NCBI GenBank assembly: GCA_963666705.2
Contig: CAXXKO010000014.1
Location: forward strand, 150,988-214,987
Length of the DNA stretch: 64,000 nt
Direction: 5' to 3'
Source: G963666705 sp963666705
GTDB taxonomy: Bacteria; Pseudomonadota; Alphaproteobacteria; CADEGL01
Position numbers and translations under genes: made by a program. The first letter of the stretch is position 1. Each line of letters starts with the position of its first letter. Below, piece by piece: positions 40,879 through 51,140 of the stretch. The notes beneath the pieces were generated by a model. The model was not told the origin of the DNA and did no database searches. It saw only the letters and a list, made by a program, of their open reading frames with translations.

Positions 40879-42768
40879 ATGCTGCAATCCATGCGCAAGC
40901 ACAGCAAGGGCTGGCTCGCCATCTTCCTCTTCGGGCTTTTGATCATGAGCTTCGCGGCCTGGGGAATCGGCGACATGTTCCGCGGCGGCGGCCAGTCCCA
41001 GGAAGTGGCCGAGGTCGGCGACCTCGCCATCACAATTCAGGAATTCAACCGCGACCTGCAGCGCGAGATGCGCCGGCTTCAGCCCCTGTTCAACGGCCAG
41101 CTCGATACCGAGCAGGCGCGCCAGTTCGGCATCTTCGACCAGGTTCTGTCCGGCATGGTCCTGCGCACCCTGCTCGAGCTCGGCGCGCGCGACGCCGGCG
41201 TGACAGTGAGCGACGCGGCCATCCTCGACCGCATCCGAGCCGCGCCCGCCTTCCAGAGCGAGCGCGGCGAGTTCGACCGCGCACGCTTCGATCGCGCCGT
41301 CTTCAACAGCGGCCTGGGCGAGGGCGGCTATCTCGCGGATCTGCGCCGCGCGCTCGGCCGCGACCAGGTGGCGGGCGCGGTGATCGCCGGTAGCGCCGCG
41401 CCCGACGGCCTTCTCGACCCCCTCTTCCAATATCGCCAGGAGCGGCGCGTCGTGGCGGCCATACCGGTCACGCGTGATGACGTGGACGGTATCGAGCCAC
41501 CCGACGGCGCGGCCTTGGCCGCCTACCACCGGGAGCACGGAGAGGATTTCATGGCGCCGGAGCTCCGCGCGCTCACGGCCGTCACCCTGATGGCGGCGGA
41601 CCTGGCGGAGGAGATCGCCGTCTCGGAGGACCGCCTGCGGCAGGATTACGAGGCGCGCATCGCCGAGTTCGAGGAGCCCGAGCGCCGCACGCTCGAACAG
41701 ATTCTCTTAGCCGACGCACAGAGTGCCGAGCGTGCCTACGGTCTGATCCAGCAGGGTCGCGACTTCGCCGCCGTGTCCGAGGAAGTCGCGGGCGCGCCGC
41801 CCCTCCCTCTCGGCCCGATCGAGCGGGCGATGATAGAGGGGCAGGAGCCGGCCCTGGCCGAGGCCATCTTCGGCACCGCCATCGGCGAAGTTCCGCCGCC
41901 GGTCGAGAGCCCGCTCGGCTGGCATGTTCTGCGGGTCACCGAGATCGAGCCCGCCGTGCGCCACACCTTCGAGGAGGTGCGCGACGACCTTGCGCGCGCC
42001 GCCGCGCTCGACGAGGCCGCCGACGCGATCTACGACCTCTCGAACCGGCTCGACGACGAGCTCGCGGGGGGCGCCAGCCTCGAGGAAGCCGCCGGCAGCC
42101 TCAACCTCCGCGTCCGATTTATTGAAAGTATCGATGCGACGGGCCGAGACGCGGCGGGCGAGCCGTTGCCGGACCTGCCACAGTCGGGCTCGGAGCTCCT
42201 CGAAGCCGCCTTCACGACGCCCGTGGGCGAAGAGAGCCTGATGACCGAGGTCGGGACGGAGGGCTATTTCGTCCTCCGCGTGGACGGCGTGACGCCGCCC
42301 GCCATCCGCCCCCTCGCCACCATTCGCGACGACGTCGCCGCCGCCTGGCTGGAGGAAGAGAAGGACGCCGCCGCCAAGGCCCGGGCCGAAGAGCTGTTCG
42401 CCCAGATCAAGATCGGCGGCAGCGCCGAGGCCCTGGCCGCCGTGAACGGCCTCCGATTCGAGAGGACGGCGCCCTTCACCCGCGGTGAGCCCGATATGGT
42501 GCTCGGCATCACCGAGGCCATGGCACAGGAGATCTTCGCCCTCAATTTGGGCGAGGCCATGATGGCCCCATCGGCGGGGGGATACCTGATCGCGCGCCTC
42601 GAAAGCATCGAGGCGGCCGACCCGGCGACCGACCGCGAAGCCGCGGAGGCGCTGCGCGCCCAGCTTCGCGAAGCGATCGAGAACGACCTCATGTCCCAGT
42701 TCCAGGGCGCCCTCATGAGCCGCTACCCGGTCGAGGTCAACCGTGCCACTTTCGACCAGTTCATGTAG
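40879..42768 (+). CDS. ppiD: Periplasmic folding factor PpiD-like (SurA N-terminal domain, parvulin-type)
   Basis: 629-residue membrane-anchored peptidyl-prolyl isomerase-like chaperone. A cytoplasmic start (MLQSMRKHSKG) and one transmembrane helix (WLAIFLFGLLIMSFAAWGIG) are followed by the SurA-like N-terminal domain (about 35-190), a parvulin domain near 255-365 (RRTLEQILLADAQSAERAYGLI ... LGWHVLRVTEI) and a long C-terminal part. It would assist folding of exported proteins near the Sec exit. The ATG four codons later is an alternative start. The tpiA/ppiD/trpE neighbourhood is conserved in alphaproteobacteria. Confidence 0.9.
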   Translation: MLQSMRKHSKGWLAIFLFGLLIMSFAAWGIGDMFRGGGQSQEVAEVGDLAITIQEFNRDLQREMRRLQPLFNGQLDTEQARQFGIFDQVLSGMVLRTLLELGARDAGVTVSDAAILDRIRAAPAFQSERGEFDRARFDRAVFNSGLGEGGYLADLRRALGRDQVAGAVIAGSAAPDGLLDPLFQYRQERRVVAAIPVTRDDVDGIEPPDGAALAAYHREHGEDFMAPELRALTAVTLMAADLAEEIAVSEDRLRQDYEARIAEFEEPERRTLEQILLADAQSAERAYGLIQQGRDFAAVSEEVAGAPPLPLGPIERAMIEGQEPALAEAIFGTAIGEVPPPVESPLGWHVLRVTEIEPAVRHTFEEVRDDLARAAALDEAADAIYDLSNRLDDELAGGASLEEAAGSLNLRVRFIESIDATGRDAAGEPLPDLPQSGSELLEAAFTTPVGEESLMTEVGTEGYFVLRVDGVTPPAIRPLATIRDDVAAAWLEEEKDAAAKARAEELFAQIKIGGSAEALAAVNGLRFERTAPFTRGEPDMVLGITEAMAQEIFALNLGEAMMAPSAGGYLIARLESIEAADPATDREAAEALRAQLREAIENDLMSQFQGALMSRYPVEVNRATFDQFM

Positions 42769-42779
42769 GGCGGTGGACC

Positions 42780-44282
<1,503 letters not shown>

Positions 44283-44339
44283 GCGGGCGCATCGGTCAAG
44301 TTAAATGAAAAACTTAGAAAATTTGTGTAAGAGCCAGAA

Positions 44340-44930
44340 ATGTTTCTTCTAATAGATAATTACGATAGCTTCACCTACAACCTCTTCCATTTCCTGGGTG
44401 AGCTGGGGGCGGTGGTGGAGGTGCGGCGCAACGACGCCGTGACGGTGGCCGAGGCGCTGGCGATGGGGCCCGAGGGCATCATCATATCTCCCGGCCCCTG
44501 CGATCCGCCACGGGCCGGCATCTGCTTGGAGCTGGTCTCGGCCGTCGCCGAAGCGTCCGTGCCCCTCTTGGGCGTCTGCCTGGGCTTCCAGGCCATCGGC
44601 GAGGCCCTGGGCGGCAAGGTGGTCAGGGGACCCGTGCCCATGCACGGCAAGCTGAGTGACATTCACCACACCGGCCGCGGCGTCTTTGCCGGGATCGAGA
44701 GCCCGTTCCGCGCCACGCGCTATCACTCGCTGGTGGTCGAGCGTGAGGGCCTGCCCGCCTGCTTCGAGATCACGGCCGAGACCGAAGAGGGCATCATCAT
44801 GGGCATGATGCACCGGGAAAAGCCGATCCACGGCGTGCAGTTCCATCCCGAGAGCATCGCCACGGCGCACGGCCACGACCTCCTGCGCAACTTCCTCGAC
44901 CTCGTGCGCGACCGGGACCTGGCGGCATGA
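44340..44930 (+). CDS. trpG: Anthranilate synthase component II (glutamine amidotransferase)
   Basis: 196-residue class I glutaminase delivering ammonia to TrpE. The oxyanion strand ISPGPCDPP, nucleophile Cys in PLLGVCLGFQAIGE and His/Glu in HGVQFHPESIAT form the triad. The first codons and the 57 bp upstream are strikingly AT-rich compared with everything around, which should leave the start unstructured. An AAGAG site precedes the ATG. Overlaps trpD by 4 bases. Confidence 0.96.
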   Translation: MFLLIDNYDSFTYNLFHFLGELGAVVEVRRNDAVTVAEALAMGPEGIIISPGPCDPPRAGICLELVSAVAEASVPLLGVCLGFQAIGEALGGKVVRGPVPMHGKLSDIHHTGRGVFAGIESPFRATRYHSLVVEREGLPACFEITAETEEGIIMGMMHREKPIHGVQFHPESIATAHGHDLLRNFLDLVRDRDLAA

Positions 44931-45961
44931 CCGAGGCGGCCCGCGACCTGAAGGCATTCCTCGCCATCGTCGCCGACGGCGGCGCGCTGAGCCAGGACCA
45001 GGCCGAGGCGGCGTTCGACATCATCATGTCGGGCGACGCCACACCGGCCCAGATGGGCGGTTTCCTCATGGCCCTCAGGGTTCGGGGCGAGACCGTGGAC
45101 GAGCTCGCCGGCGCCGCCAAGATCATGCGCGCGAAGGCGCGCCACATCGCCGCCCCGCCCGGCGCCATCGATACGGTGGGCACAGGCGGCGACGAATCCG
45201 GCACCTTCAACGTCTCGACCGCAACGGCCATCGTGGTCGCCGGCTGCGGCGTGCCCGTGGCCAAGCATGGCAACCGCGCCGTCACCTCGAAATCGGGCGC
45301 GGCCGACATGCTGGCCGCGCTCGGCGTCAACCTCGATGCCGATTTCGACCTGGTGGAGCGGGCCCTGGTCGAGGCCAACATCTGTTTCATGCTGGCCCCG
45401 CGCCATCACAGCGCCATGCGCAACGTCATGGGGGCCCGGGTCGAGCTCGGCACCCGCACGATATTCAACCTCCTGGGCCCGATCTCCAACCCCGCCCTGG
45501 TCACGCGCGAGCTGGTCGGCGTCTTCGCCCGGCGCTGGGTCGAGCCCATCGCCCAAGTCCTCGGCAACCTGGGCGCCGAGCGAGCCTGGGTCGTCCACGG
45601 CGCGGACGGGCTCGACGAGCTTACGCTCACGGGGCCGAGCCATGTGGCCGAGCTCGACGAGGGCCGCGTGCGCAGCTTCGAGGTCTCGCCCGAGGACGCC
45701 GGGCTCGCGCGATGCGAGGCCGCGGCGCTCAAGGGCGGAACGCCGGAGGAGAACGCCGCCGCCATGCACGATATACTCGGCGGCAAGGCCGGCCCTCTGC
45801 GTGACTTCGTGCTCTACAACGCCGCCGCGGCCCTGATCGTCGCCGGCCGGGTCGAGGACCTCACAAGCGGCGTCGCCGAGGCCGGCGAGGCGGTCGATTC
45901 GGGCGCCGCCGCGACCGCGCTCGCGAAGCTGGTCGCCATCACCAACGAGGGCGGGGCCTGA
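44927..45961 (+). CDS. trpD: Anthranilate phosphoribosyltransferase
   Basis: 344-residue enzyme transferring phosphoribosyl from PRPP to anthranilate. The PRPP-binding segments TVGTGGDESGTFNVST and KHGNRAVTSKSGAADMLAA and the anthranilate site FMLAPRHHSAMRNVM are intact. Start is the ATGA overlap with trpG. Followed 28 bases later by trpC in the same operon. Confidence 0.97.
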   Translation: MTEAARDLKAFLAIVADGGALSQDQAEAAFDIIMSGDATPAQMGGFLMALRVRGETVDELAGAAKIMRAKARHIAAPPGAIDTVGTGGDESGTFNVSTATAIVVAGCGVPVAKHGNRAVTSKSGAADMLAALGVNLDADFDLVERALVEANICFMLAPRHHSAMRNVMGARVELGTRTIFNLLGPISNPALVTRELVGVFARRWVEPIAQVLGNLGAERAWVVHGADGLDELTLTGPSHVAELDEGRVRSFEVSPEDAGLARCEAAALKGGTPEENAAAMHDILGGKAGPLRDFVLYNAAAALIVAGRVEDLTSGVAEAGEAVDSGAAATALAKLVAITNEGGA

Positions 45962-45989
45962 GCCCGTCGCCCGTCCCGGAGCACGAGGC

Positions 45990-46814
45990 ATGAGCGACGT
46001 CCTGACCCGCATCTGCGACGACAAGCGCGCCGAGGTCGCGCGCCGCAAGCGCGAGCGACCCTTGTCGGCGCTGGAGGCTGCCGCCCACGAGGCTGGCCCG
46101 CCCCGGCCCTTCGCCGCCCGCCTCGCCGCGGCCGCCGTAGCGGGCTACGGGCTCGTGGCGGAAATCAAGCGCGCATCCCCCAGCAAGGGGCTGATCCGCG
46201 CCGATTTCGACCCCTCGACGCTCGCGTCGGCCTATGAGGCGGGGGGCGCCGCCTGTCTCTCGGTGCTGACCGATACGCCTTATTTCCAGGGCATGGACGA
46301 TCACCTCGCGGCCGCGCGCGCCGCCGCAGCACTTCCAGTTCTGCGCAAGGACTTCATGCTCGACCCATACCAGATCGTCGAATCCCGCGCCATCGGCGCG
46401 GACTGTATCCTGCTCATCATGGCGGCGCTCGGGGACGGACAGGCAGCGGAGTTGGCGGCGGCCGCGCGCGATCGCGGCATGGATATCCTCGTCGAGGTCC
46501 ATGACGAGCCGGAGCTCGACCGCGCGGCCCGCTTGGGCGCCGGGCTCCTCGGCATCAACAACCGGAACCTCAAGACACTCACGGTCGATCTGGCGACGGC
46601 GGAGCGCCTGGCGCCCCTGGCGTCCGCCGCCAGCCATATCGTCTGCGAGAGCGGGCTTCGCACGCCCGCGGACTTGGCGCGCATGGCGCGGGCCGGCATG
46701 CGCGCCTTCCTGATCGGCGAATCCCTCATGTCGCACGACGACGTCGAGGCGGCGACCCGGACCCTCCTGGCCGATCCCTGGCCGGCCGAGACGGTGAAGC
46801 GCGCCCGTGGCTGA
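45990..46814 (+). CDS. trpC: Indole-3-glycerol-phosphate synthase
   Basis: 274-residue TIM-barrel enzyme closing the indole ring. The conserved N-terminus DVLTRICDDKRAEVARRK, the catalytic lysine in AEIKRASPSKG and LRKDFMLDPYQI, and GINNRNLKTL then CESGLRTPADL mark the family. It is not fused to TrpF. trpF, trpB and trpA are not in the window. The last codons overlap moaC. Confidence 0.97.
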   Translation: MSDVLTRICDDKRAEVARRKRERPLSALEAAAHEAGPPRPFAARLAAAAVAGYGLVAEIKRASPSKGLIRADFDPSTLASAYEAGGAACLSVLTDTPYFQGMDDHLAAARAAAALPVLRKDFMLDPYQIVESRAIGADCILLIMAALGDGQAAELAAAARDRGMDILVEVHDEPELDRAARLGAGLLGINNRNLKTLTVDLATAERLAPLASAASHIVCESGLRTPADLARMARAGMRAFLIGESLMSHDDVEAATRTLLADPWPAETVKRARG

Positions 46815-47286
46815 CTTCACCCATTTCGACGCCGAGGGCAAGGCGGTGATGGTGGACGTCTCGGAGAAGGACGTGACGGCGCGCACCGCGACCGCCGCCG
46901 GGTCCGTGCTGATGCGCCCGGAGACGGTCGAGCGCATCCTCGCAGGCGGGGTCGAGAAGGGCGATGTGCTGGGGATCGCGCGCCTCGCCGGCATCATGGG
47001 GGCCAAGCACACGCCCGACCTGATCCCCCTCTGCCATCCCCTGCCCCTCAATTCGGTCACGCTCGAGCTCACCGTCGATGCGGAGCGGAGCGCGGTCGAT
47101 ATCGAGGCCACGTGCAAGACGCGCGGGCGCACCGGCGTCGAGATGGAGGCGATGACGGCCGTCTCGGTCGCGGCGCTCACCATCTATGACATGTGCAAGG
47201 CGGTGGACCGGGGCATGCGCCTCACCGAGATCCGCCTCATCCACAAGTCGGGCGGCAAATCCGGCACCTTCGAGGCAGAGGCGTGA
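46807..47286 (+). CDS. moaC: Cyclic pyranopterin monophosphate synthase MoaC
   Basis: 159-residue enzyme of molybdenum cofactor synthesis, acting after MoaA. The segments MVDVSEKDVTARTATA, LIPLCHPLPL and GVEMEAMTAVSVAALTIYDMCKAVDRGM are diagnostic, with the catalytic Asp and Lys near the end. The start is GTG at 46807 inside the trpC end; an ATG start is not available. trpC-moaC-moeA is a conserved order in alphaproteobacteria. Confidence 0.97.
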   Translation: MADFTHFDAEGKAVMVDVSEKDVTARTATAAGSVLMRPETVERILAGGVEKGDVLGIARLAGIMGAKHTPDLIPLCHPLPLNSVTLELTVDAERSAVDIEATCKTRGRTGVEMEAMTAVSVAALTIYDMCKAVDRGMRLTEIRLIHKSGGKSGTFEAEA

Positions 47287-48497
47287 TCCCGGTCGAGGAA
47301 GCGCTCGAGCGCATCCTCACGGCCTTCGCACCCCTGCCCGCCGAGCAGGTCAGCCTCTCGACGGCCCTCGGCCGCGTGCTTGCCGAGGAGGTCCGCGCCC
47401 GGCTCACCCAACCGCCCGTGGCCGTCTCGGCGATGGACGGCTACGCAGTGCGAGCCACGGATGTCCGCACAATCCCCGTCACGCTTCGCCAAGTGGGCGA
47501 GGCGCCCGCGGGCGGCGCCTACGCGGGCCGCGTCGGCCCTGGCGAGACGGTGCGCATCTTCACCGGCGGCCCGGTGCCGGAGGGCGCCGACGCCATCGTC
47601 ATCCAGGAGGATACGGCGGCCCTCGGCGCCGAGATCGAGATTCGGGCCTCGGCTCCGAAGGGCCACTACATCCGCGCCGCCGGCCTCGATTTCGAGGAGG
47701 GCTATGTCGGCCTCTCGGCCGGCCGCGTCCTGACCGCGCGCGACATCGGCCTCGCCGCCGCCATGAATGTGCCCTGGCTCAGCGTCCGTCGGCGGCCGCG
47801 CGTCGCCATCCTGGCCTCGGGCGATGAGATCGTCATGCCGGGCGATCCCGTGGGCCCCAACCAGATCGTCAGCTCCAACGGCCACGCCCTCGCCGCCTTC
47901 GTGGCCGCGCGCGGCGGGGAAGCGAGCCTGCTCGGCATCGCCGGCGACACGGCCGGCGCCATCCAGTCCCTGGCCACGGGAAGCAAGGGCTCCGACCTGC
48001 TGATCACCACTGGGGGGGCGTCGGTCGGCGCCCATGACATCATCCAGGAAGCCCTGGCCGAGGACGGGCTCGCGCTCGACTTCTGGCGCATCGCCATGCG
48101 CCCGGGCAAGCCGCTGATGTTCGGCGACCTTGCCGGCACGCCCATGCTCGGCTTGCCCGGCAACCCTGTCTCGGCCGTGGTCTGCGCCGTCCTCTTCCTC
48201 GGCCCCGTGCTCGACCGCCTGCTCGGCATCGAACGGGAAGAGGCGCCCGCCGCCACGGCGCTGCTTGCCGCGGGCATCGGTGCCAACGACCTGCGGCGGG
48301 ACTACCTGCGCGCCCGCCTCGGGCGCGATCGCGATGGCAAACTGGTGGCCACGCCCTTCGACCGCCAGGACAGCTCCATGGTCTCGCTGATCGCCAAGGC
48401 GGACTGCCTCGTCGTCCGTCCGCCCTTCGCCCCGCCGGCCGAGGCCGGCGATCGGGTCGAGATCATCCCCCTCGCGGGTGGCATCCTCGGCATCTGA
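47283..48497 (+). CDS. moeA: Molybdopterin molybdenumtransferase MoeA
   Basis: 404-residue enzyme inserting molybdate into adenylated molybdopterin. PVAVSAMDGYAVRATDV, FTGGPVPEGADAIVIQED, the central MoaB/MogA-like domain with TTGGASVGAHD, and FGLPGNPVS-like LGLPGNPVSAVV are all present. The start is the GTG overlapping the moaC stop (GTGA). Last gene before the separately regulated lexA. Confidence 0.95.
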   Translation: MIPVEEALERILTAFAPLPAEQVSLSTALGRVLAEEVRARLTQPPVAVSAMDGYAVRATDVRTIPVTLRQVGEAPAGGAYAGRVGPGETVRIFTGGPVPEGADAIVIQEDTAALGAEIEIRASAPKGHYIRAAGLDFEEGYVGLSAGRVLTARDIGLAAAMNVPWLSVRRRPRVAILASGDEIVMPGDPVGPNQIVSSNGHALAAFVAARGGEASLLGIAGDTAGAIQSLATGSKGSDLLITTGGASVGAHDIIQEALAEDGLALDFWRIAMRPGKPLMFGDLAGTPMLGLPGNPVSAVVCAVLFLGPVLDRLLGIEREEAPAATALLAAGIGANDLRRDYLRARLGRDRDGKLVATPFDRQDSSMVSLIAKADCLVVRPPFAPPAEAGDRVEIIPLAGGILGI

Positions 48498-48574
48498 CGG
48501 GCCTCCGCGAGGGCCCAATTCAGTACCGGCTAGGGCAGGGCTGTGGAATTCTCGGACGGCGGTCAAAAAAAGTG

Positions 48575-48603
48575 TTGACCTGACATGTGAACCAAACTAG
48601 AAC
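48575..48603 (+). promoter_or_regulatory. lexA promoter with LexA (SOS) box
   Basis: TTGACC (48575-48580), 17 bp, TAGAAC (48598-48603) form a promoter; GAAC-CAAACTA-GAAC (48589-48603) is the direct-repeat SOS box used by alphaproteobacterial LexA and covers the -10 box. This indicates autorepression, relieved when LexA cleaves itself after DNA damage. Confidence 0.88.
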
Positions 48604-48662
48604 ATGTATTGAAGTTTTGGTTTTGTTCCAGATCTAGTGGGTGAATGCAAAAGGGGGTGCCG

Positions 48663-49367
48663 ATGCTGACCAGGAAACAGCATGAGCTGTTAATGTATAT
48701 CAACGAACGCATCGCGGAGACGGGCATCTCGCCCTCCTTCGACGAGATGAAGGAAGCGCTTGGCCTCAAGTCGAAGTCGGGCATACATCGCTTGATCACC
48801 GGGCTCGAGGAGCGCGGATTCATCCGCCGCCTGCCGCACCGGGCCCGCGCGCTCGAGGTCATGCGCCTGCCCGACACGGCGGCCGTCACGGCCCGGGGCA
48901 AGGTAAGCCCGCCCGAGCGCCTCGAGACCAACGTCATCCGCGGCGATTTCAAGAGTGCGCGACCGACGTCCGAGACGCGGGGCGAGACCGTGGAGCTACC
49001 GCTCTACGGCCGCATCGCCGCGGGCACGCCGATCGAGGCCCTGCGCGACCATTCGAACGGCGTCGAGGTGCCGACGGCCATGCTCGGGCGCGGTCAGTAC
49101 TATGCCCTCGAAGTGGATGGCGATTCGATGGTCGATGCCGGCATCCTCGACGGCGACACGGTGATTATCGAGCGGTCGGAGCTGGCGGACAACGGGAGCA
49201 TCGTGGTGGCGCTCGTCGACGACATCGAGGTAACCCTGAAGCGCCTGCGCCAGAAGGGCGCCTCCATCGCGCTCGAACCCGCCAACACGGACTACGAGAC
49301 GCGCATCTTCGGCCCCGACCGGGTCAAGGTGCAAGGGCGCCTCATCGGCCTCATGCGGCAGTACTGA
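48663..49367 (+). CDS. lexA: SOS repressor LexA
   Basis: 234-residue repressor/protease. Winged helix DNA-binding domain at the N-terminus (MLTRKQHELLMYINERI ... SKSGIHRLITGLEERG), cleavage site Ala120-Gly121 in RIAAGTP, catalytic Ser155 in GDSMVDAG and Lys193 in VTLKRL. The ATG at 48663 is preferred to one six codons earlier because AAAAGGGGG lies before it and it matches the conserved N-terminus. Its own operator lies upstream. Confidence 0.97.
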   Translation: MLTRKQHELLMYINERIAETGISPSFDEMKEALGLKSKSGIHRLITGLEERGFIRRLPHRARALEVMRLPDTAAVTARGKVSPPERLETNVIRGDFKSARPTSETRGETVELPLYGRIAAGTPIEALRDHSNGVEVPTAMLGRGQYYALEVDGDSMVDAGILDGDTVIIERSELADNGSIVVALVDDIEVTLKRLRQKGASIALEPANTDYETRIFGPDRVKVQGRLIGLMRQY

Positions 49368-49733
49368 CGGCACAAGCCCTTGTGAAGAAATTGCGCGACA
49401 GGCATCCCCCTCTTTCCTCTGGGAGAGGACTGGGGTGAAGGGGCGCGTGCCGGCGCGCCACGAAGGGTCATTTGGCCGCCCGCCGTCGGACTCGCCCGCA
49501 ACCGGCGCGCCACCCCGCCCGCCGCTACTCGACGCAAGCGTTCCGGCGCTCGGCACGTCGGGCCGGCGGCGGCGGAAGGAAAATTCCATGCGGCCGACCA
49601 TCAACCCGTTGGTTCCGTGGGTGGCGGCAACGCGCGGCGGCGCGGGCGCGGCAAGCGCCACCGAAATGATCCTCACCGGCCGTGCCAAATTCCCCGGTCG
49701 GGCGCGACCTGCCGGAGTTGTTCGCACGCCGAG
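49368..49733. other. Gene-free stretch between lexA and the NHL gene
   Basis: 366 bp with no gene I can support. It starts with a copy of the widespread CCCCTCTTTCCTCTGGGAGAGGA palindromic-type intergenic repeat (49407-49429) followed by GGGGTGAAGGGG. The rest is GC-rich; short open frames on both strands look like composition shadows. Confidence 0.5.
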
Positions 49734-50732
49734 TCACGGCGTCGCCCCCCGCTCCCCCGGAACCCACTTCTGAATTCGGTTGTTGCCGAAGTCGGCGACG
49801 AAGACGGAGCCGTTGGGGGCCACGGCGACGGCGTTGGGGAAGGTCATCTCGCCCACGCGATCGCCGCGCCGGCCGAAGGCCGTGAGGAAGGTGCCGTCGG
49901 GTGCGAACTTCTGGATGCGGTGATTGTAGAAGTCGGCCACGAAAACGTCGCCCGCCGCGTCCACCTCGATGCTGGTGACGGTCGAGAACCAGCCGTTGAA
50001 GGGGCCGTTGACGTTCATGCCGAAGGGGCCGCCCCAGCGCCGGGCATTGGCGCCATCGGCGGCGAAGGCCTGGACGCGGTCGTTGTAGCCGTCGGCCACG
50101 TAGAGGGTGCCGTCCGGGCCGAGGGCGACATCGGTCGGGTAGTTGAAGCGACCCGAGCGGGACCCAGCCTCGCGCGTCCGCCCCCATTGGCGGATGAAGC
50201 GCCCGTCGGGCGCGAGGCGCTGGATGCGCTGGTTGTAGAAATCCGCGACGTAGAGGTCACCGTTCGGTCCCACGGCAACGCCGCCGGGCGCGTCGAATTC
50301 ACCCTCGCCGCTGCCGGGCCGCCCGACGTCGCGCCGCCAGTGGCCATCGAGGTCGAAGACCGCGATTCGGTCGGCCATGAAGTCGGCGACGTAGAGCTCC
50401 GCACCCGCGATGGTCAGGTTCATGGGGCGGGCGAGAGCCTCGGCCCCGTCCCCACCCACGCCGATCTCGCGCAGATAGAGGCCGTCGTGATTGAAGACCT
50501 GGACGCGGCCGTTGCGCGCGTCGGAGACGTAGACCACCGCATCCGTGGCGGCGATGCCCGTCGGATCGCTGAATTGGCCCGGCCCGGTGCCGAGCTCGCC
50601 CCATGCCGCGACCATGACGTAGGGCGGCTCCTTGGCGGCGGGGAGCCACAACACCCAGGCCGCGGCGCCGAGGGCCGCGAGCAGCATCGCGAGCGATGCG
50701 ATCGCCGCCTTGAGGGCCGTCCCGCGCCGCAA
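49734..50732 (-). CDS. NHL-repeat beta-propeller protein, membrane-anchored or secreted
   Basis: Up to 332 residues. An N-terminal hydrophobic segment (LKAAIASLAMLLAALGAAAWVLWL) acts as signal or anchor; the rest is at least five NHL blades, each of the form P-x-G(I/V)AV-x(2)-G-x-(L/V)YVAD-x(2)-N-x-R(I/V)Q, e.g. YVADFYNQRIQRL, YVADGYNDRVQAF, FVADFYNHRIQKF and FVADFGNNRIQKW. The start is a TTG at 50732 and is uncertain. The gene lies 40 bp downstream of the CxxC protein and of merR, probably cotranscribed, which suggests a periplasmic role tied to metal stress; the actual function is unknown. Confidence 0.75.
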   Translation of the reverse strand: MRRGTALKAAIASLAMLLAALGAAAWVLWLPAAKEPPYVMVAAWGELGTGPGQFSDPTGIAATDAVVYVSDARNGRVQVFNHDGLYLREIGVGGDGAEALARPMNLTIAGAELYVADFMADRIAVFDLDGHWRRDVGRPGSGEGEFDAPGGVAVGPNGDLYVADFYNQRIQRLAPDGRFIRQWGRTREAGSRSGRFNYPTDVALGPDGTLYVADGYNDRVQAFAADGANARRWGGPFGMNVNGPFNGWFSTVTSIEVDAAGDVFVADFYNHRIQKFAPDGTFLTAFGRRGDRVGEMTFPNAVAVAPNGSVFVADFGNNRIQKWVPGERGATP

Positions 50733-50772
50733 GCCGGCCGGCCCTACCCGAAGCCCGGCCGGATGCGTACGC

Positions 50773-51108
50773 TCATTCCGCCGCGCCCTCGACCCGGAAG
50801 CCCTCGAGGGTAAAGCCGGCGGACGTGACGACCCGCCGGGCGACGGCTTCCTCGAGCACGACTCCTCTCTCCAGGTGCACCAGCATCTCCTTCGCGGACA
50901 GGTCGATCTCGGTTCGGACGACGCCGACCACCGCGATCAGGCGCTTCTCGATGCCGTAGGCGCAGAACGGGCAGGCGAGGCCATCGACGCGCAGATGATA
51001 GGTGGGCGCGCCTCCATCCGCCGCGCGGGGACCGGTCGTCGGGGCGAACGTCAATGCCAGCCCCGCAAACAGCGCGAACGCCAGCGTAAGGCGCCTCATC
51101 ACGAGCAT
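50773..51108 (-). CDS. Periplasmic heavy-metal-associated (HMA) domain protein
   Basis: 111 residues: a signal peptide (MRRLTLAFALFAGLALTFAP) and an HMA fold with the metal motif LACPFCAYGIEKRL (Cys46, Cys49), then two further strand-helix units. It resembles MerP-type mercury-binding proteins but is diverged from the merP at 54.4 kb. Two ATGs three codons apart (51108, 51099) can start it. It lies 32 bp after merR in the same direction, so MerR may regulate it, and is followed by the NHL gene. Confidence 0.8.
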   Translation of the reverse strand: MLVMRRLTLAFALFAGLALTFAPTTGPRAADGGAPTYHLRVDGLACPFCAYGIEKRLIAVVGVVRTEIDLSAKEMLVHLERGVVLEEAVARRVVTSAGFTLEGFRVEGAAE

Positions 51109-51140
51109 CGCTTCGCGTCCCTTCCCCATATGGCCGGCGA

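Noticed and set aside
49525..50187. 220-codon minus-strand ORF overlapping the NHL gene end
   Set aside because: Out of frame with the NHL blades and Arg/Pro-rich; no recognisable domain.
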